From: an uncultured Veillonellaceae bacterium | GTDB lineage: Bacteria; Bacillota; Negativicutes; Veillonellales; Dialisteraceae | Assembly (NCBI GenBank): GCA_949286115.1 | Contig: CASEBK010000031.1 | Span: 1-64,000, forward strand | DNA length: 64,000 bases | Direction: 5' to 3' | In this document: piece after piece, positions 8,119 to 16,827 of the stretch | Layout: the number at the start of each line of letters is the position of its first letter | Position numbering within the stretch: the first letter of the stretch is position 1 | The notes under the pieces: generated by a model | Databases searched by the model: none | What the model was told of the DNA's origin: nothing | The model's input: only the letters and a program-made list of their open reading frames with translations | Translations under genes and position numbers: made by a program

Positions 8119-8784
8119 TCAGTCCCGGGGGAGCCGCCATTTTCTGTGGGGTCCGGGATGGGGATGATAGAGCTGCCAGTGGAAATACAGCGCGGCGGCG
8201 CGGAGGGCGAGCACGAGGACAAAGCCGATCCACGATGCGGCCGCGCCGGAGAGATGCTGCCACGCGGCGCACACGGCGATGCCCCCTGCGATGGAGGCGA
8301 GGGCATAGACGTCGGTGCGGAGCACGAGAGGCACCCGCTGAGCCATCATGTCTCGGATGATGCCGCCGCCGATGGCGGTGATGAGGCCGAGCATGACGGG
8401 CATGACATACGCTTCTTCAGGATGGGCGTAGAGGCTGGTGAGCGCGCCGGTGACGGTGAAGGCCGCCAGACCGCACGTATCGGACACGGCGTAGAGCAGG
8501 GTGATCCATTTTTTGCTCCGCCGCGAGATGGGCACGAATTCGTAGAGGATGGACACCGCAAGGGCTGTGGCGATGGAGAGAAGGAGCCCGGTGGGGCTCT
8601 TCAGCGCTGAAGGCGGCGTGAGGCCCGCCAGGACGTCCCGCACCATGCCGCCTCCGATGCCGGTCATCACCGCAAGCACGGTGACGCCGAATACGTCCAT
8701 CCTCCGGGAGAGGCCGGTGAGCGCGCCGGAAAATGCGAATGCGATGGTCCCCATCGTTTCAAAGATGAGCCATGTGATGGACAT
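8119..8784 (-). CDS. TRIC / UPF0126 family membrane channel protein
   Basis: 221 residues with about seven hydrophobic helices and an internal repeat marked twice by GIGGGMVRD (residue about 45) and AIGGGIIRD (residue about 130). This inverted-repeat architecture belongs to prokaryotic trimeric intracellular cation channels (UPF0126, YadS-like), which conduct monovalent cations as homotrimers. The C-terminal 25 residues are basic and cytoplasmic-looking. The promoter is on the minus strand (8818-8845), and DUF4127 follows in the same direction. Confidence 0.85.
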   Translation of the reverse strand: MSITWLIFETMGTIAFAFSGALTGLSRRMDVFGVTVLAVMTGIGGGMVRDVLAGLTPPSALKSPTGLLLSIATALAVSILYEFVPISRRSKKWITLLYAVSDTCGLAAFTVTGALTSLYAHPEEAYVMPVMLGLITAIGGGIIRDMMAQRVPLVLRTDVYALASIAGGIAVCAAWQHLSGAAASWIGFVLVLALRAAALYFHWQLYHPHPGPHRKWRLPRD

Positions 8785-8817
8785 AGGTCACTCCCTTTAT
8801 CGTATTGATTTCTCTTC

Positions 8818-8845
8818 ATTATAGCATGACTGGCGGAGGGGTAAA
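8818..8845 (-). promoter_or_regulatory. Promoter of the TRIC-like gene
   Basis: On the minus strand, TTTACC, a 16-base spacer and TATAAT, with an AAGGGAG ribosome site closer to the ATG. Confidence 0.7.
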
Positions 8846-9377
8846 GACAAAAGCACAGGGAGGGCCTGCAAAAGGTCGGAAAGGGCAAGCGATGGCTGGG
8901 CGCTCTCCAGATCGGCGAGGGGGCACAGAGACAGACGGCCTGAAGAGCATCGCACGATCCGACGGAGGCAGTGCGTACGAAAAAGGTCGGACGACAGGAA
9001 GATCACCGTACGTTTCAAAAGGGGCAGACGACAGGTCAGTCATCACACGGGTCTATAGAGGCATTGACCGCTAAAACAGGCGGGGGCAGTGTGTGCCGCA
9101 GAAAAGGGGAGCGCCTGCTGAGGCGGCGAAAAGATGGGGAGCCGTCTTTTAAGGGCTGGCTGCTGCGTTTCTACAGCCCATGGGAGAGGTATACGCCGCA
9201 TTTTTGGACAGAAATAGCCCGAATAAAATAAAAACCAAAATCTCCGAAAATTCAATAAATGACAAAAATAGTCCAGTTCGCGCGGAGGCTATCGGGGCGG
9301 GCGGCGGCTTTTGTTTTCCCTGCCGGCGATATGTTACAATGAGACACACGGCCGAAGGGCCGAAGGAAGGAGCTTTT
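8846..9377. other. Long intergenic region with imperfect repeats
   Basis: About 530 bases without a convincing gene. Short related units occur near 8870, 8980 and 9015 (AAAAGGTCGGA, GGTCGGACGACAGG, GGGCAGACGACAGG). The last 70 bases hold a plausible trmK promoter (TTGTTT, 18 bases, TACAAT ending near 9339). Frames in both directions translate to low-complexity Arg/Gly/Ser-rich peptides with no family likeness. Confidence 0.5.
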
Positions 9378-10088
9378 ATGATCGTACTATCCCCTCGCCT
9401 GGCGGCGGCGGCAGACTTCGTGCCCCCGTGCCGCGTCATGGCGGACATCGGCACGGACCACGCTTATGTGCCGCTCTATCTCTGGCAGACGGGCCGCATT
9501 TCCCGCGCCATCGCCTCGGACATCCACGAAGGGCCGGCTGAGCGGGCGCGGGAGCACTGCGCTAAGGTCAGCGCAGAGGCGGCCATTTCCGTCCGCGTGG
9601 GGCCAGGTCTTACGACGCTTCAGCCGGGCGAGGCGGAAGGGGCGGTCATCGCCGGTATGGGAGGCCTGATGATCCGGGAGATCCTCGCGAAAGGCGGCAT
9701 GACCGCGGAAGCGATGGACTGGTTCGTGCTTCAGCCGCAGAATCATGCGGCCGAGTTGCGCCGATGGCTCTGCGCGAACGGCTATGTCATCTGCGGGGAG
9801 CGGCTCGCGGCGGAAGACCGTCAGCTCTATCAGATCCTCTTCGTGCGCCGCGGAGAAGCGCCGCCCATGGAGGAGATCGAAGCAGAGACAGGGCTTTTGC
9901 GGTATCGGAGAGAGGACCCGCTCTTTCCTCTTTTTCTGCGGCAGCTCATCCGTCGGAGGGATCTCACCATCGACGGCGTGGCGGCCGATACGGCCAATGA
10001 AGTGAACCGGGCGAAACGGCTCCGGGCAGAACGGGAAAAACAGGAATTGGAGGCGCTGTTATGGAAATACGGGCAAAAGACATCATGA
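9378..10088 (+). CDS. trmK: tRNA (adenine(22)-N1)-methyltransferase
   Basis: 236 residues from the ATG at 9378 (RBS GAAGGAAGGAG); the frame is open further upstream but without an RBS. The Rossmann-type AdoMet motif is MADIGTDHAYVPLYL near residue 20, with IASDIHEGP after it and AGMGGLMIREIL near residue 95 as in TrmK/YqfN. The enzyme methylates A22 in the D-stem of tRNA. It overlaps the following Nif3-family gene by 28 bases, a pair also common in Bacillus (yqfN-yqfO). Confidence 0.93.
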   Translation: MIVLSPRLAAAADFVPPCRVMADIGTDHAYVPLYLWQTGRISRAIASDIHEGPAERAREHCAKVSAEAAISVRVGPGLTTLQPGEAEGAVIAGMGGLMIREILAKGGMTAEAMDWFVLQPQNHAAELRRWLCANGYVICGERLAAEDRQLYQILFVRRGEAPPMEEIEAETGLLRYRREDPLFPLFLRQLIRRRDLTIDGVAADTANEVNRAKRLRAEREKQELEALLWKYGQKTS

Positions 10089-11179
10089 AGCTGATGGATG
10101 AATGGGCTCCGCCCTCTCTGGCGGAAAGCTGGGATCATCCGGGCCTGCAGGCGGGCGATCCGGAGCAGCCGGTGCATACGGTGCTGGCGGCGCTCGATCT
10201 GACGCGGGCGAATCTGGACTACGCCATGGCACACGGCATCGAGATGATCGTCACCCATCATCCGTTTCTTTTCAAAGGGATGAAGACCATAGACCTTCGC
10301 ACGCAGAAGGGGCAGATGCTGGCAGATCTCCTGTCTCATCGCATCTGTGCCTTTGCGGCGCATACGAATCTCGACACGGCGGACGGCGGCGTGAATGACG
10401 CGCTCGCGGAGGCACTGGGCCTTACGCACTGCACGGGCCTCGTACCGGTCCACCAGAAGAAGAGGTATAAGATCGCGGTCTATGTTCCCGTTTCTTACGA
10501 AGAAGCGGTGCGTCAGGCTGCGGCAGACGCGGGCGCGGGCGTCATGGGCGCGTACCGCCGCTGTTCTTTCTCGTGCCGCGGGACGGGCCGCTTCCTGCCG
10601 GGCGATGGCGCAGCGCCTTTCCTCGGCGAGGCGGGTCGGGAGGAGGCGGCTGAAGAAGTACGCCTTGAGACGTTCTGCACGGAAGATGAGGTCGCGCCGG
10701 TACGGGCGGCGATCCTTCGCGCGCATCCCTATGAGACGGCGGTGTGCGACGTGTATGAGCTCGCAGGCGGCGCGGGCTGGGATAAGATGGGCCGCGTGGG
10801 CGATCTGCCCCGGCCCATGAGCAGCGAAGAGGCGGCGCTCTATGTGAAGGAAAAGCTGGGCCTTGTCACAGCGAAATGCGCCGGGCCGATGAAGGGGACT
10901 GTACGCCGCGCGGCGGTGCTCGGCGGAGCCGGAGCGGAATTCATGGGCCTTGCGAAAGCGGCGGGAGCCGATCTCTATGTGACGGGAGACGTGAAGTATC
11001 ACGAAGGGCAGGAGGCGGAAGCGCTGGGGCTCCTCGTGATCGACGGCGGCCATTTCCACACGGAGAAAGTGATCATTCCCCGCATCGCTTCCCGCATCCG
11101 GAAAGCGGCGGCTGAGCGGGGCTGGGACCTTGCCGTGATGGAAGACCCCGCGCCGACGGACGTATTTTCCTGGTGCTGA
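10061..11179 (+). CDS. Nif3-like dinuclear metal-centre protein (YqfO type)
   Basis: 372 residues. Metal-binding motifs of the Nif3/GTP cyclohydrolase I type 2 family are present: VTHHPFLFKGMK (residues 65-76), AHTNLDTADGGVND (residues 104-117) and the C-terminal GGHFHTEKV. The extra central domain (residues about 130-240), which resembles a PII/CutA-like insertion, is typical of the long YqfO form. The exact substrate of the family is unsettled. It overlaps trmK and is probably translated from the same mRNA. Confidence 0.9.
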   Translation: MEIRAKDIMKLMDEWAPPSLAESWDHPGLQAGDPEQPVHTVLAALDLTRANLDYAMAHGIEMIVTHHPFLFKGMKTIDLRTQKGQMLADLLSHRICAFAAHTNLDTADGGVNDALAEALGLTHCTGLVPVHQKKRYKIAVYVPVSYEEAVRQAAADAGAGVMGAYRRCSFSCRGTGRFLPGDGAAPFLGEAGREEAAEEVRLETFCTEDEVAPVRAAILRAHPYETAVCDVYELAGGAGWDKMGRVGDLPRPMSSEEAALYVKEKLGLVTAKCAGPMKGTVRRAAVLGGAGAEFMGLAKAAGADLYVTGDVKYHEGQEAEALGLLVIDGGHFHTEKVIIPRIASRIRKAAAERGWDLAVMEDPAPTDVFSWC

Positions 11180-11184
11180 CGCCG

Positions 11185-11213
11185 TTGTATTTCCAAAGGC
11201 CGTATGATATACT
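11185..11213 (+). promoter_or_regulatory. Promoter of rnpB
   Basis: TTGTAT (11185-11190), a 17-base spacer and TATACT (11208-11213), about eight bases before the RNA start. Confidence 0.8.
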
Positions 11214-11218
11214 GTAGC

Positions 11219-11569
11219 GCGTGAGCACGAAAGATGATTGCGGGCCCTTCGGGGTCTGAGGAAAGTCCGAGCTTCGCAGGGCAGGATGCCGGATAACGTC
11301 CGGCGGGGGCGACCCCAGGGAAAGTGCCATAGAAAAGGAGACCGCCGCGCAAGCGGTAAGGGTGGAAAGGTGCGGTAAGAGCGCACCAGCAGTCAGGTAA
11401 CTGGCTGGCTTGGTAAACCCCATCTGAAGCAAGGCCGAATAGGGAAGGGTTGAGGTTGCCCGCTGACCTTCCGGGTTGTTGCCGCTTGAACAGGGGAGCG
11501 ATCCTCTGTCTAGATAGATAATCATCGCCACGTATGTGGAACAGAACTCGGCTTATTGACTGCTCACCA
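11219..11569 (+). ncRNA. rnpB: RNase P RNA, bacterial class A
   Basis: Catalytic RNA that trims tRNA 5' ends. The end helix P1 is formed by GTGAGCA (11221) and TGCTCAC (11561). Conserved blocks are present: GAGGAAAGTCCGAGCTTCGC in P4/CR-I, the GGTAAACCCC region, and AGATAGATAATCATCGCC with ACAGAACTCGGCTTA near the 3' end. It has its own promoter and terminator. The size of about 350 bases and the layout fit the ancestral A type of Negativicutes rather than the Bacillus B type. Confidence 0.95.
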
Positions 11570-11570
11570 C

Positions 11571-11609
11571 AAAAAGAAAAGACTGCTTTTTCGGCAGTCT
11601 TTTCTTTTT
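11571..11609. terminator. Bidirectional terminator between rnpB and putP
   Basis: AAAAGACTGC and GCAGTCTTTT form a perfect stem extended by A and T tracts on both sides. It serves rnpB and the convergent putP. Confidence 0.9.
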
Positions 11610-11667
11610 GTGGCTTTTTCGGGCAAACGAAAAGACCGGCGCAGGGCCGGCCGATCGGATCGATGAT

Positions 11668-13155
11668 TTAATGACGCGCGCGGGCGATGGCTTCGTCAAA
11701 TTCTTTCTGGATCTTTTCAGAGGGTTCCTTGTCCATGAGGGAGAAGACGATGATGGCCAGCGCCGAGAGGATGAATCCCGGCACCAGTTCATACAGGCCC
11801 AGCCAGGCGAACTGCTTCCACACGAGGACGACCACGCCGCCGGTGATGATGCCCGCATAGGCCCCCTTGAGGGTCATGCGCTTCCAGTAAAGAGAGAGGA
11901 GCGTCACCGGACCGAAGCAGGCGCCGAAGCCGGCCCAGGCGTAGGAGACGATCTGGAAAATGTAGCTGTTCGGATCGGAAGCCAGATAGAGCGCGCAGAG
12001 AGAGACTGCGAGCACCGTGAGGCGGGATACGAAGATGAGCTCTTTTTCGCTGGACTCCTTATGGATGAAAGGCTGGTAGAGGTCGCGGGAGACCGCCGAC
12101 GCCGTGACGAGAAGCTGCGACGACGCGGTGCTCATGATGGCCGCCAGGACCGCCGACCAGATGAGGCCGGTGATGAAGGGGGCGGAGAGATCGGCCGCCA
12201 TGATGATAAAGACGCGCTCCGCATCGGCGTTCTCCAGAGGCGTCGCCAGATAGGCTTTCCCTACGATGCCGATGGCGATAGCGAAGAGCAGGGAGATGAT
12301 GACCCAACCCATGGCAATGCGCGTGGATTTCTTCAGTTCCTTCGCATCGCTGATGGCCATGAAGCGCACGAGGATGTGCGGCTGGCCGAAGTAACCGAGC
12401 CCCCAGCCGATGGAGGAGATGAACATGATGAAATTCGCAAAGCCTCCGGCAGACTGCGGCAGGAGAGAGAAGAAGTCCGGCCCTTCGCCTGCGAGGATCT
12501 CGAGAGTCGGTGCGGGACCGCCGAGAGCGAGCGACGCGGCGATGGGGATATAGAGCACAGTGAAGAACATCATCGTGCCCTGGATGAAGTCTGTCCAGCA
12601 GACGGCGCTGAAGCCGCCGAGGAACGTGTAGAAGATGACGACGAACGCGCCGATGAGGAGCGCCGTGGTGTAGGGCAGGCCGAAGATGGTATTGAAGAGC
12701 TTGCCTGCAGCGACGAAGCCCGACGAGGTGTAGATGATGAAGAAGAGGATGATGCACACCGCGCAGATGAAGCGCAGGCCGTTTCTGTGATCTTCAAAGC
12801 GGTTCGCCAGGTAATCCGGGATGGTGAGACTGTTGCTCGCCACTTCCGTATAAGTGCGGAGGCGCTTGGAGATGAAGACCCAGTTCAGCCATGTGCCGAC
12901 GATGAGGCCAATGCTCGTCCATATGGCGGAGAGACCGTGGAGATAGGCAAAGCCCGGCAGCCCCATGAGCATCCATCCGCTCATGTCCGACGCTTCGGCG
13001 CTCATGGACGTGAGCCATGGGCCGAGCTTGCGGTCGCCCAGAATATACTGAGACAGGTTTTTCTGTTTTCTCGAATAGTAGATACCGATGGCCATCATCA
13101 GGAGCAAGTACAGCGCAAAGGCCAGGATGATGCCAAATTCTCCGTTATAGGTCAT
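11668..13155 (-). CDS. putP: Sodium/proline symporter
   Basis: 495 residues from the ATG at 13155 (RBS GGAGGCGG); the longer frame start has no RBS. It shows the SSS-family pattern of about 13 membrane helices. The first segment leads into YYSRKQKNLSQYILGDRKLG, and the sodium-site helix carries SAEASDMSGWMLMGLPG, the hallmark of PutP. GWGLGYFGQPHILVRFMA and the STASSQLLVTASAVSRD region are also typical. It imports proline with sodium at the inner membrane. The leader contains a terminator-like hairpin, so expression may be controlled by attenuation. Confidence 0.95.
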   Translation of the reverse strand: MTYNGEFGIILAFALYLLLMMAIGIYYSRKQKNLSQYILGDRKLGPWLTSMSAEASDMSGWMLMGLPGFAYLHGLSAIWTSIGLIVGTWLNWVFISKRLRTYTEVASNSLTIPDYLANRFEDHRNGLRFICAVCIILFFIIYTSSGFVAAGKLFNTIFGLPYTTALLIGAFVVIFYTFLGGFSAVCWTDFIQGTMMFFTVLYIPIAASLALGGPAPTLEILAGEGPDFFSLLPQSAGGFANFIMFISSIGWGLGYFGQPHILVRFMAISDAKELKKSTRIAMGWVIISLLFAIAIGIVGKAYLATPLENADAERVFIIMAADLSAPFITGLIWSAVLAAIMSTASSQLLVTASAVSRDLYQPFIHKESSEKELIFVSRLTVLAVSLCALYLASDPNSYIFQIVSYAWAGFGACFGPVTLLSLYWKRMTLKGAYAGIITGGVVVLVWKQFAWLGLYELVPGFILSALAIIVFSLMDKEPSEKIQKEFDEAIARARH

Positions 13156-13181
13156 GAAGCCGCCTCCGATGGCTCCCGCAG

Positions 13182-13231
13182 AAATAAAAACACCGGAATC
13201 TGCCGGTCGCTGGCGTGGCAGCATTCCAGTG
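13182..13231 (-). terminator. Terminator-like hairpin in the putP leader (possible attenuator)
   Basis: On the minus strand, CACTGGAATGCTGCC pairs with GGCAGATTCCGGTG and is followed by a T-rich tract. It lies 27 bases before the putP ATG and downstream of the only good promoter, so transcripts must pass it. Confidence 0.6.
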
Positions 13232-13271
13232 CGTTTCCCGCATGGGAGCTTTGATTTTGATTTATTTTTCT

Positions 13272-13300
13272 ATGATAAAAGACGAGCGGCGATTTGTAAA
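13272..13300 (-). promoter_or_regulatory. Promoter of putP
   Basis: On the minus strand, TTTACA, a 17-base spacer and TATCAT. It places the start about 110 bases before the putP ATG. Confidence 0.65.
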
Positions 13301-13319
13301 GACTTTTGACAGGAAGCGT

Positions 13320-14477
13320 TTATAGGATGACCGGCGAATGGCGGTAGTCGGAGCCTCCGCCGCGTTCCTCTTCTCCGTGAAAACAGTATGTCTGGATGTC
13401 CGTGGCGCGGCGCTCAAGGAGGAGGAACTCCTTCGCTTCAGGAGAGAAGAGCCGCTCGGCCCGGGCAAAGCTCGTCACTACGGGGAGGCGCGCCCGGCGG
13501 AGGAGCCAACTCGCGTCTTTGCGAAGCGCAAGGAGCCGTGCATAGGGCGCGCGCTGCGGCCGGGCCATGAGCGAAGGCCGCCCTGCGGGGGAGAGGAGGA
13601 GCGAGGCGCCGATGCGGCGGAGACGGCTGTAGAGGTAGCGTCGGCTCTTGATGGCGGCCAGCATGTCCGAATAGGTCCCTCGCGCGCATTCTCTGGCCCA
13701 TTTGTTTTCCAGTCCCTCGGAAAAGAGGCCGGACATTTTGAAGTCCTTCTTCTGCATCAGCCGAAACGCGAGAAGGCAGGCGTCATCATAGCGGCGATAG
13801 TCCACATAAGCGCCCCGCTTGAGAAGAGACGAAAGGCCTTCGATCTCTTCGGAAGGAATGCGGGACAGCGGGAGGCCCGCAGAGATTTCTTTGCGGATCG
13901 CCGTGGCTGAAGCGGGACTTGAGGCGTCCCTGCGGTAAGGCAGGATGTCCATGGGCAGATGATGAGCAGCGATCGTGCGGGCATACTGGATGCCGAGCAG
14001 ATTGTTTGGCCGCGTGAGGTCGTCGGTCAGATGAGGGAAACGGAGCGCGGCGGCGCGGGCGGCCGATGCGGCGTAGGGCTGGCCTTCGCGGAGCCCTTCC
14101 CGGAGCGCCTCCGTGAAAGCGGGATCGAGAGTCCATGCAGCGACGGCGTGGATCTCGTCGGCAGTCAGGGTCTCTGCCCCAAAGGCCACATGGGTGCAGC
14201 CGAGATCGGACAGAAGAAGGACGCCCGCCTCGGCGAAGCGGTCGGCGCTCTGCAGTACGCACGCCGCCGGGAGCTCCACCGCAAGGGAAAGTCCGCTTCG
14301 GACCGCCCAGACCGCACGGGACCATTTGTCCACGATCGCCGGTTCGCCCCGCTGGACGAAAGCGCCGCTCATGGCGCAGGCGACGGGCGCGTCGGGGTAA
14401 GCTTCGCGAAGGGATGCGATGAGCCGGGCGTGTCCTTCATGAAAGGGATTCCATTCCGCTGTGATTCCGATGTACAT
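13320..14477 (-). CDS. tmcAL: tRNA(Met) cytidine acetate ligase
   Basis: 385 residues. The nucleotidyltransferase signature is at the N-terminus (GITAEWNPFHEGH, residues 4-16, HxGH), followed by MSGAFVQRGEPAIVDKW and GAETLTADEI. TmcAL (YlbM) activates acetate with ATP and makes N4-acetylcytidine at position 34 of elongator tRNA-Met. The length fits the family. The start codon has RBS GGAGG. It is divergent from the lipoprotein gene and upstream of putP on the same strand. Confidence 0.93.
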   Translation of the reverse strand: MYIGITAEWNPFHEGHARLIASLREAYPDAPVACAMSGAFVQRGEPAIVDKWSRAVWAVRSGLSLAVELPAACVLQSADRFAEAGVLLLSDLGCTHVAFGAETLTADEIHAVAAWTLDPAFTEALREGLREGQPYAASAARAAALRFPHLTDDLTRPNNLLGIQYARTIAAHHLPMDILPYRRDASSPASATAIRKEISAGLPLSRIPSEEIEGLSSLLKRGAYVDYRRYDDACLLAFRLMQKKDFKMSGLFSEGLENKWARECARGTYSDMLAAIKSRRYLYSRLRRIGASLLLSPAGRPSLMARPQRAPYARLLALRKDASWLLRRARLPVVTSFARAERLFSPEAKEFLLLERRATDIQTYCFHGEEERGGGSDYRHSPVIL

Positions 14478-14602
14478 AAGACCTCCTGCAGAGACGTTCT
14501 TTTTGCATTATAGCATGGCCGGCTGCAATCGCCTGCCGGTGTGATATAATAGCGACAGACTGAAGGGCCCTCCGGAAGGCGGGCATTTTTGTGAGGACAT
14601 CT

Positions 14603-15169
14603 ATGAAATTTCGCATGGCATTGACGGCGCTCCTTGCGGCGGCCGTGCTGGCAACGGCAGGCTGCGGGCAGGAATCGCTGGACGATCAGTTCATCTTTGG
14701 CAGGAACCGCATCACCTGCGCTAACGAGACCATCACGCTCGACGTGCCGTTTGAGATGGGCGTCGGCGGGGAGATGGCAGACCTTGCGCCGAAGGACAGC
14801 CCGAAGGTGAATGCCGAAGGGCACAACCGGTACATGCAGATCCTCGTGACAGGGGAGGCGGGCTCTGGCAAGACGGCGGAGAGCCAGGCCGCGGCGGCTT
14901 CTGCAATGATGCAGAGCGAGGAGACGGTGACGAATCTTCGGGAAACGAGGGAGGCCGTCAGGATCGGCGATGCGGACGGCGTGCGGCTCACCTTCTCTTT
15001 TGACGATATCTCCCACGGCGCGCCGACGGGGCTCACGGTGAAGGAGTATATCTTCCCGCAGGGGCACACGCTGTGGCGGGTGATCTATCAGTACCGCACA
15101 GGCGATCCCGTGGGGAAAGCGCTGGCGGAGCGCGTGGAAGGGCGCATCGTGCCGGGAGCGACATTCTAA
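14603..15169 (+). CDS. Predicted lipoprotein of unknown function
   Basis: 188 residues from the ATG at 14603 (GAGGA five bases upstream). It has a short basic start, a hydrophobic signal and the lipobox ATAGC, giving a lipid-anchored Cys near residue 21. The mature part has a mixed alpha/beta pattern without a family I recognise. It includes an Ala-rich helix with ESQAAAASAMMQSEE and a C-terminal part (TVKEYIFPQGHTLWRVIYQYRTGD) reminiscent of small substrate-binding lipoproteins of the PsbP/DUF1795 kind. A promoter with TATAAT lies near 14544. DUF4321 and maf follow in the same direction. Confidence 0.75.
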   Translation: MKFRMALTALLAAAVLATAGCGQESLDDQFIFGRNRITCANETITLDVPFEMGVGGEMADLAPKDSPKVNAEGHNRYMQILVTGEAGSGKTAESQAAAASAMMQSEETVTNLRETREAVRIGDADGVRLTFSFDDISHGAPTGLTVKEYIFPQGHTLWRVIYQYRTGDPVGKALAERVEGRIVPGATF

Positions 15170-15184
15170 AGGGAAGGCGGACAC

Positions 15185-15454
15185 ATGAGAGTGAGCAGAC
15201 CGCATGGCGTATTGTCATTGATCTTATTTCTGGCAGCGGGGGCGCTCATCGGGGGCATCCTCGGCCAGCTCCTCGGGCAGGTCAGTCTGGCGGGCATCAT
15301 GCCCTACGTGACCGAGCCGTTCGAGATATTTAATTTTCAGGATATCTACCTCAATCTGGCCATCATGGAGATCCATTTCGGCATCCGATTCGCGCCGAAC
15401 CTCATCAGTATCCTGGGGATCCTGATCGCGGCATGGATCTACAGCCGATTCTGA
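15185..15454 (+). CDS. DUF4321 domain membrane protein
   Basis: 89 residues with an N-terminal Gly-rich helix (LILFLAAGALIGGILGQLLG), a middle amphipathic segment and a C-terminal helix (NLISILGILIAAWIYSRF). This matches DUF4321, a small two-helix inner-membrane family that in Firmicutes commonly sits just before maf and radC, as here. Function is unknown; the neighbourhood suggests a link with cell division or the envelope. Confidence 0.8.
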   Translation: MRVSRPHGVLSLILFLAAGALIGGILGQLLGQVSLAGIMPYVTEPFEIFNFQDIYLNLAIMEIHFGIRFAPNLISILGILIAAWIYSRF

Positions 15455-15510
15455 CAGAAAGATTCTCTTTGCGAAGAGAGTCTTTTCCTTTGGAGAAAGG
15501 GGGTTTTGGC

Positions 15511-16074
15511 ATGATCGTTCTGGCGTCGCAGTCGCCGCGAAGGAAAGAGATCCTTGAAGAGCTCGGCATTTCTTTCTGCGTGGTGCCGAGCGGCTATGAA
15601 GAGCACAATGACCGGGAGGCCGCGCCGAAAGAGCTGGTGCGCCTGCAGGCGGAAGGAAAAGCGAGGGACGTATATGAACGCATTGGAGGCGGTGCCTCTG
15701 TCCTTGGGGCGGATACGCTCGTCGTGCTGGACGGGAAAGTCTTGGGGAAACCGGCTGACGAGGCCGATGCGGCGAAGATGCTCGGCGCGCTCTCCGGGCG
15801 GACTCACGAAGTGATGACCGGCGTGGCGGTCGTTTCTCATGGACAGGTGCGAAGCGGCGTCGCCGTGAGCAAGGTGACCTTTCGAACGATCGCTCCCGAG
15901 GAGATCCTCGAGTACATCCGCACGGGCGAGCCCATGGACAAGGCGGGCGCCTATGCGGTGCAGGGCATAGGGCGGAAATTCGTCACATCGCTCAAGGGCT
16001 CTCTTTCCAACGTGATCGGTCTTCCGAAGAAACTCACGATGGAGCTCCTCCGGGAGGCGCAGGAAAGGGAGTGA
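15511..16074 (+). CDS. maf: Maf nucleotide pyrophosphatase
   Basis: 187 residues from the ATG at 15511 (RBS GAAAGGGGG). It has the Maf opening LASQSPRRKEILEELG, the catalytic GADTLVVLDGKVLGKP and the later DKAGAYAVQGIG. Maf proteins hydrolyse dTTP, UTP or modified nucleoside triphosphates and slow septum formation when overproduced. It sits five bases before radC, in the usual DUF4321-maf-radC order. Confidence 0.95.
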   Translation: MIVLASQSPRRKEILEELGISFCVVPSGYEEHNDREAAPKELVRLQAEGKARDVYERIGGGASVLGADTLVVLDGKVLGKPADEADAAKMLGALSGRTHEVMTGVAVVSHGQVRSGVAVSKVTFRTIAPEEILEYIRTGEPMDKAGAYAVQGIGRKFVTSLKGSLSNVIGLPKKLTMELLREAQERE

Positions 16075-16078
16075 TCCC

Positions 16079-16762
16079 ATGGGCGTGCTTCGTGATATGA
16101 CCGAAGAGGAGCGGCCCCGAGAGAAATTTGCCGCGTCTCCTTCGCAGGCAAGCATGGTGGACCTTGTGGCGATCCTTCTCCGCACGGGGCGGCAGGGATG
16201 CTCTGTGGTGGAGCTCGCGCGGCAGGTGGTACGGCGTCTCGGCGAAGGAGGCGTCCACTGGTATGAAGATCTGGACTGGCGGGACCTGCAGGATATCTCC
16301 GGCATCGGCAAGGATAAGGCCATCACCATCTGCGCGGCCATCGAGCTGGGAAGGCGGCTCACCCGGTATCACGACCGGCGGGAGCTCCTGCATTTGAGTT
16401 CGCCGGACAAAGTGGCCGGTTTCTTTATGGAAAAGCTGCGTCATGAGACGCAGGAGCATTTTCACGTATGCTATCTCAACGTGAAAAACCGCATGCTCGG
16501 CGAGCGGGAGATCTCCGTAGGGAGCCTTCATACAGTGGAGGCGGACCTTAAGGAAGCGATGAAGTGGGGCATCCGCTACAAGGCGCACGGCCTTATCCTG
16601 ATCCACAACCATCCGTCCGGCGATCCGGAGCCGTCCCGCGATGACATTCGCATGACGAGGCACTTCGCCAGGGCGGCGGAGCTCCTCGACATGGAAGTAC
16701 TGGATCACGTCATCATCGGCGACGGCGTATACACGAGCCTTCACGACAGAAACGTGGTCTGA
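16079..16762 (+). CDS. radC: RadC family protein (JAB/MPN domain)
   Basis: 227 residues: a helix-hairpin-helix segment near residue 80 (LQDISGIGKDKAITICAAIELG) followed by the JAB1/MPN metalloprotease-like fold with the metal motif LIHNHPSGDPEPSRDD (residues about 176-191). RadC is widely annotated as a DNA-repair protein, but its biochemical activity is not established. It probably belongs to the maf transcription unit. Confidence 0.93.
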   Translation: MGVLRDMTEEERPREKFAASPSQASMVDLVAILLRTGRQGCSVVELARQVVRRLGEGGVHWYEDLDWRDLQDISGIGKDKAITICAAIELGRRLTRYHDRRELLHLSSPDKVAGFFMEKLRHETQEHFHVCYLNVKNRMLGEREISVGSLHTVEADLKEAMKWGIRYKAHGLILIHNHPSGDPEPSRDDIRMTRHFARAAELLDMEVLDHVIIGDGVYTSLHDRNVV

Positions 16763-16827
16763 CCGGTGCAAAAGCGGGCGGGATGCATTATAATAAGGGA
16801 AATTCATGAAATAAGGAGGGCATTTTT

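Noticed and set aside
6262-8610. A 782-residue plus-strand open frame opposite the DUF4127 and TRIC-like genes
   Set aside because: It is the mirror of two well-supported minus-strand genes; its translation is Gly/Arg/Val/His-rich with no domain and it lacks an RBS. High G+C keeps antisense frames open.
8805-9074. An 89-residue Gly/Arg/Ser-rich frame in the long gap
   Set aside because: No ribosome site, overlaps the divergent promoter, and composition is that of random G+C-rich sequence.
11608-13254. A 548-residue plus-strand frame opposite putP
   Set aside because: Its Arg/Asp/Glu-rich low-complexity translation is an antisense shadow of a membrane transporter; it contains the rnpB terminator at its start and has no ribosome site.
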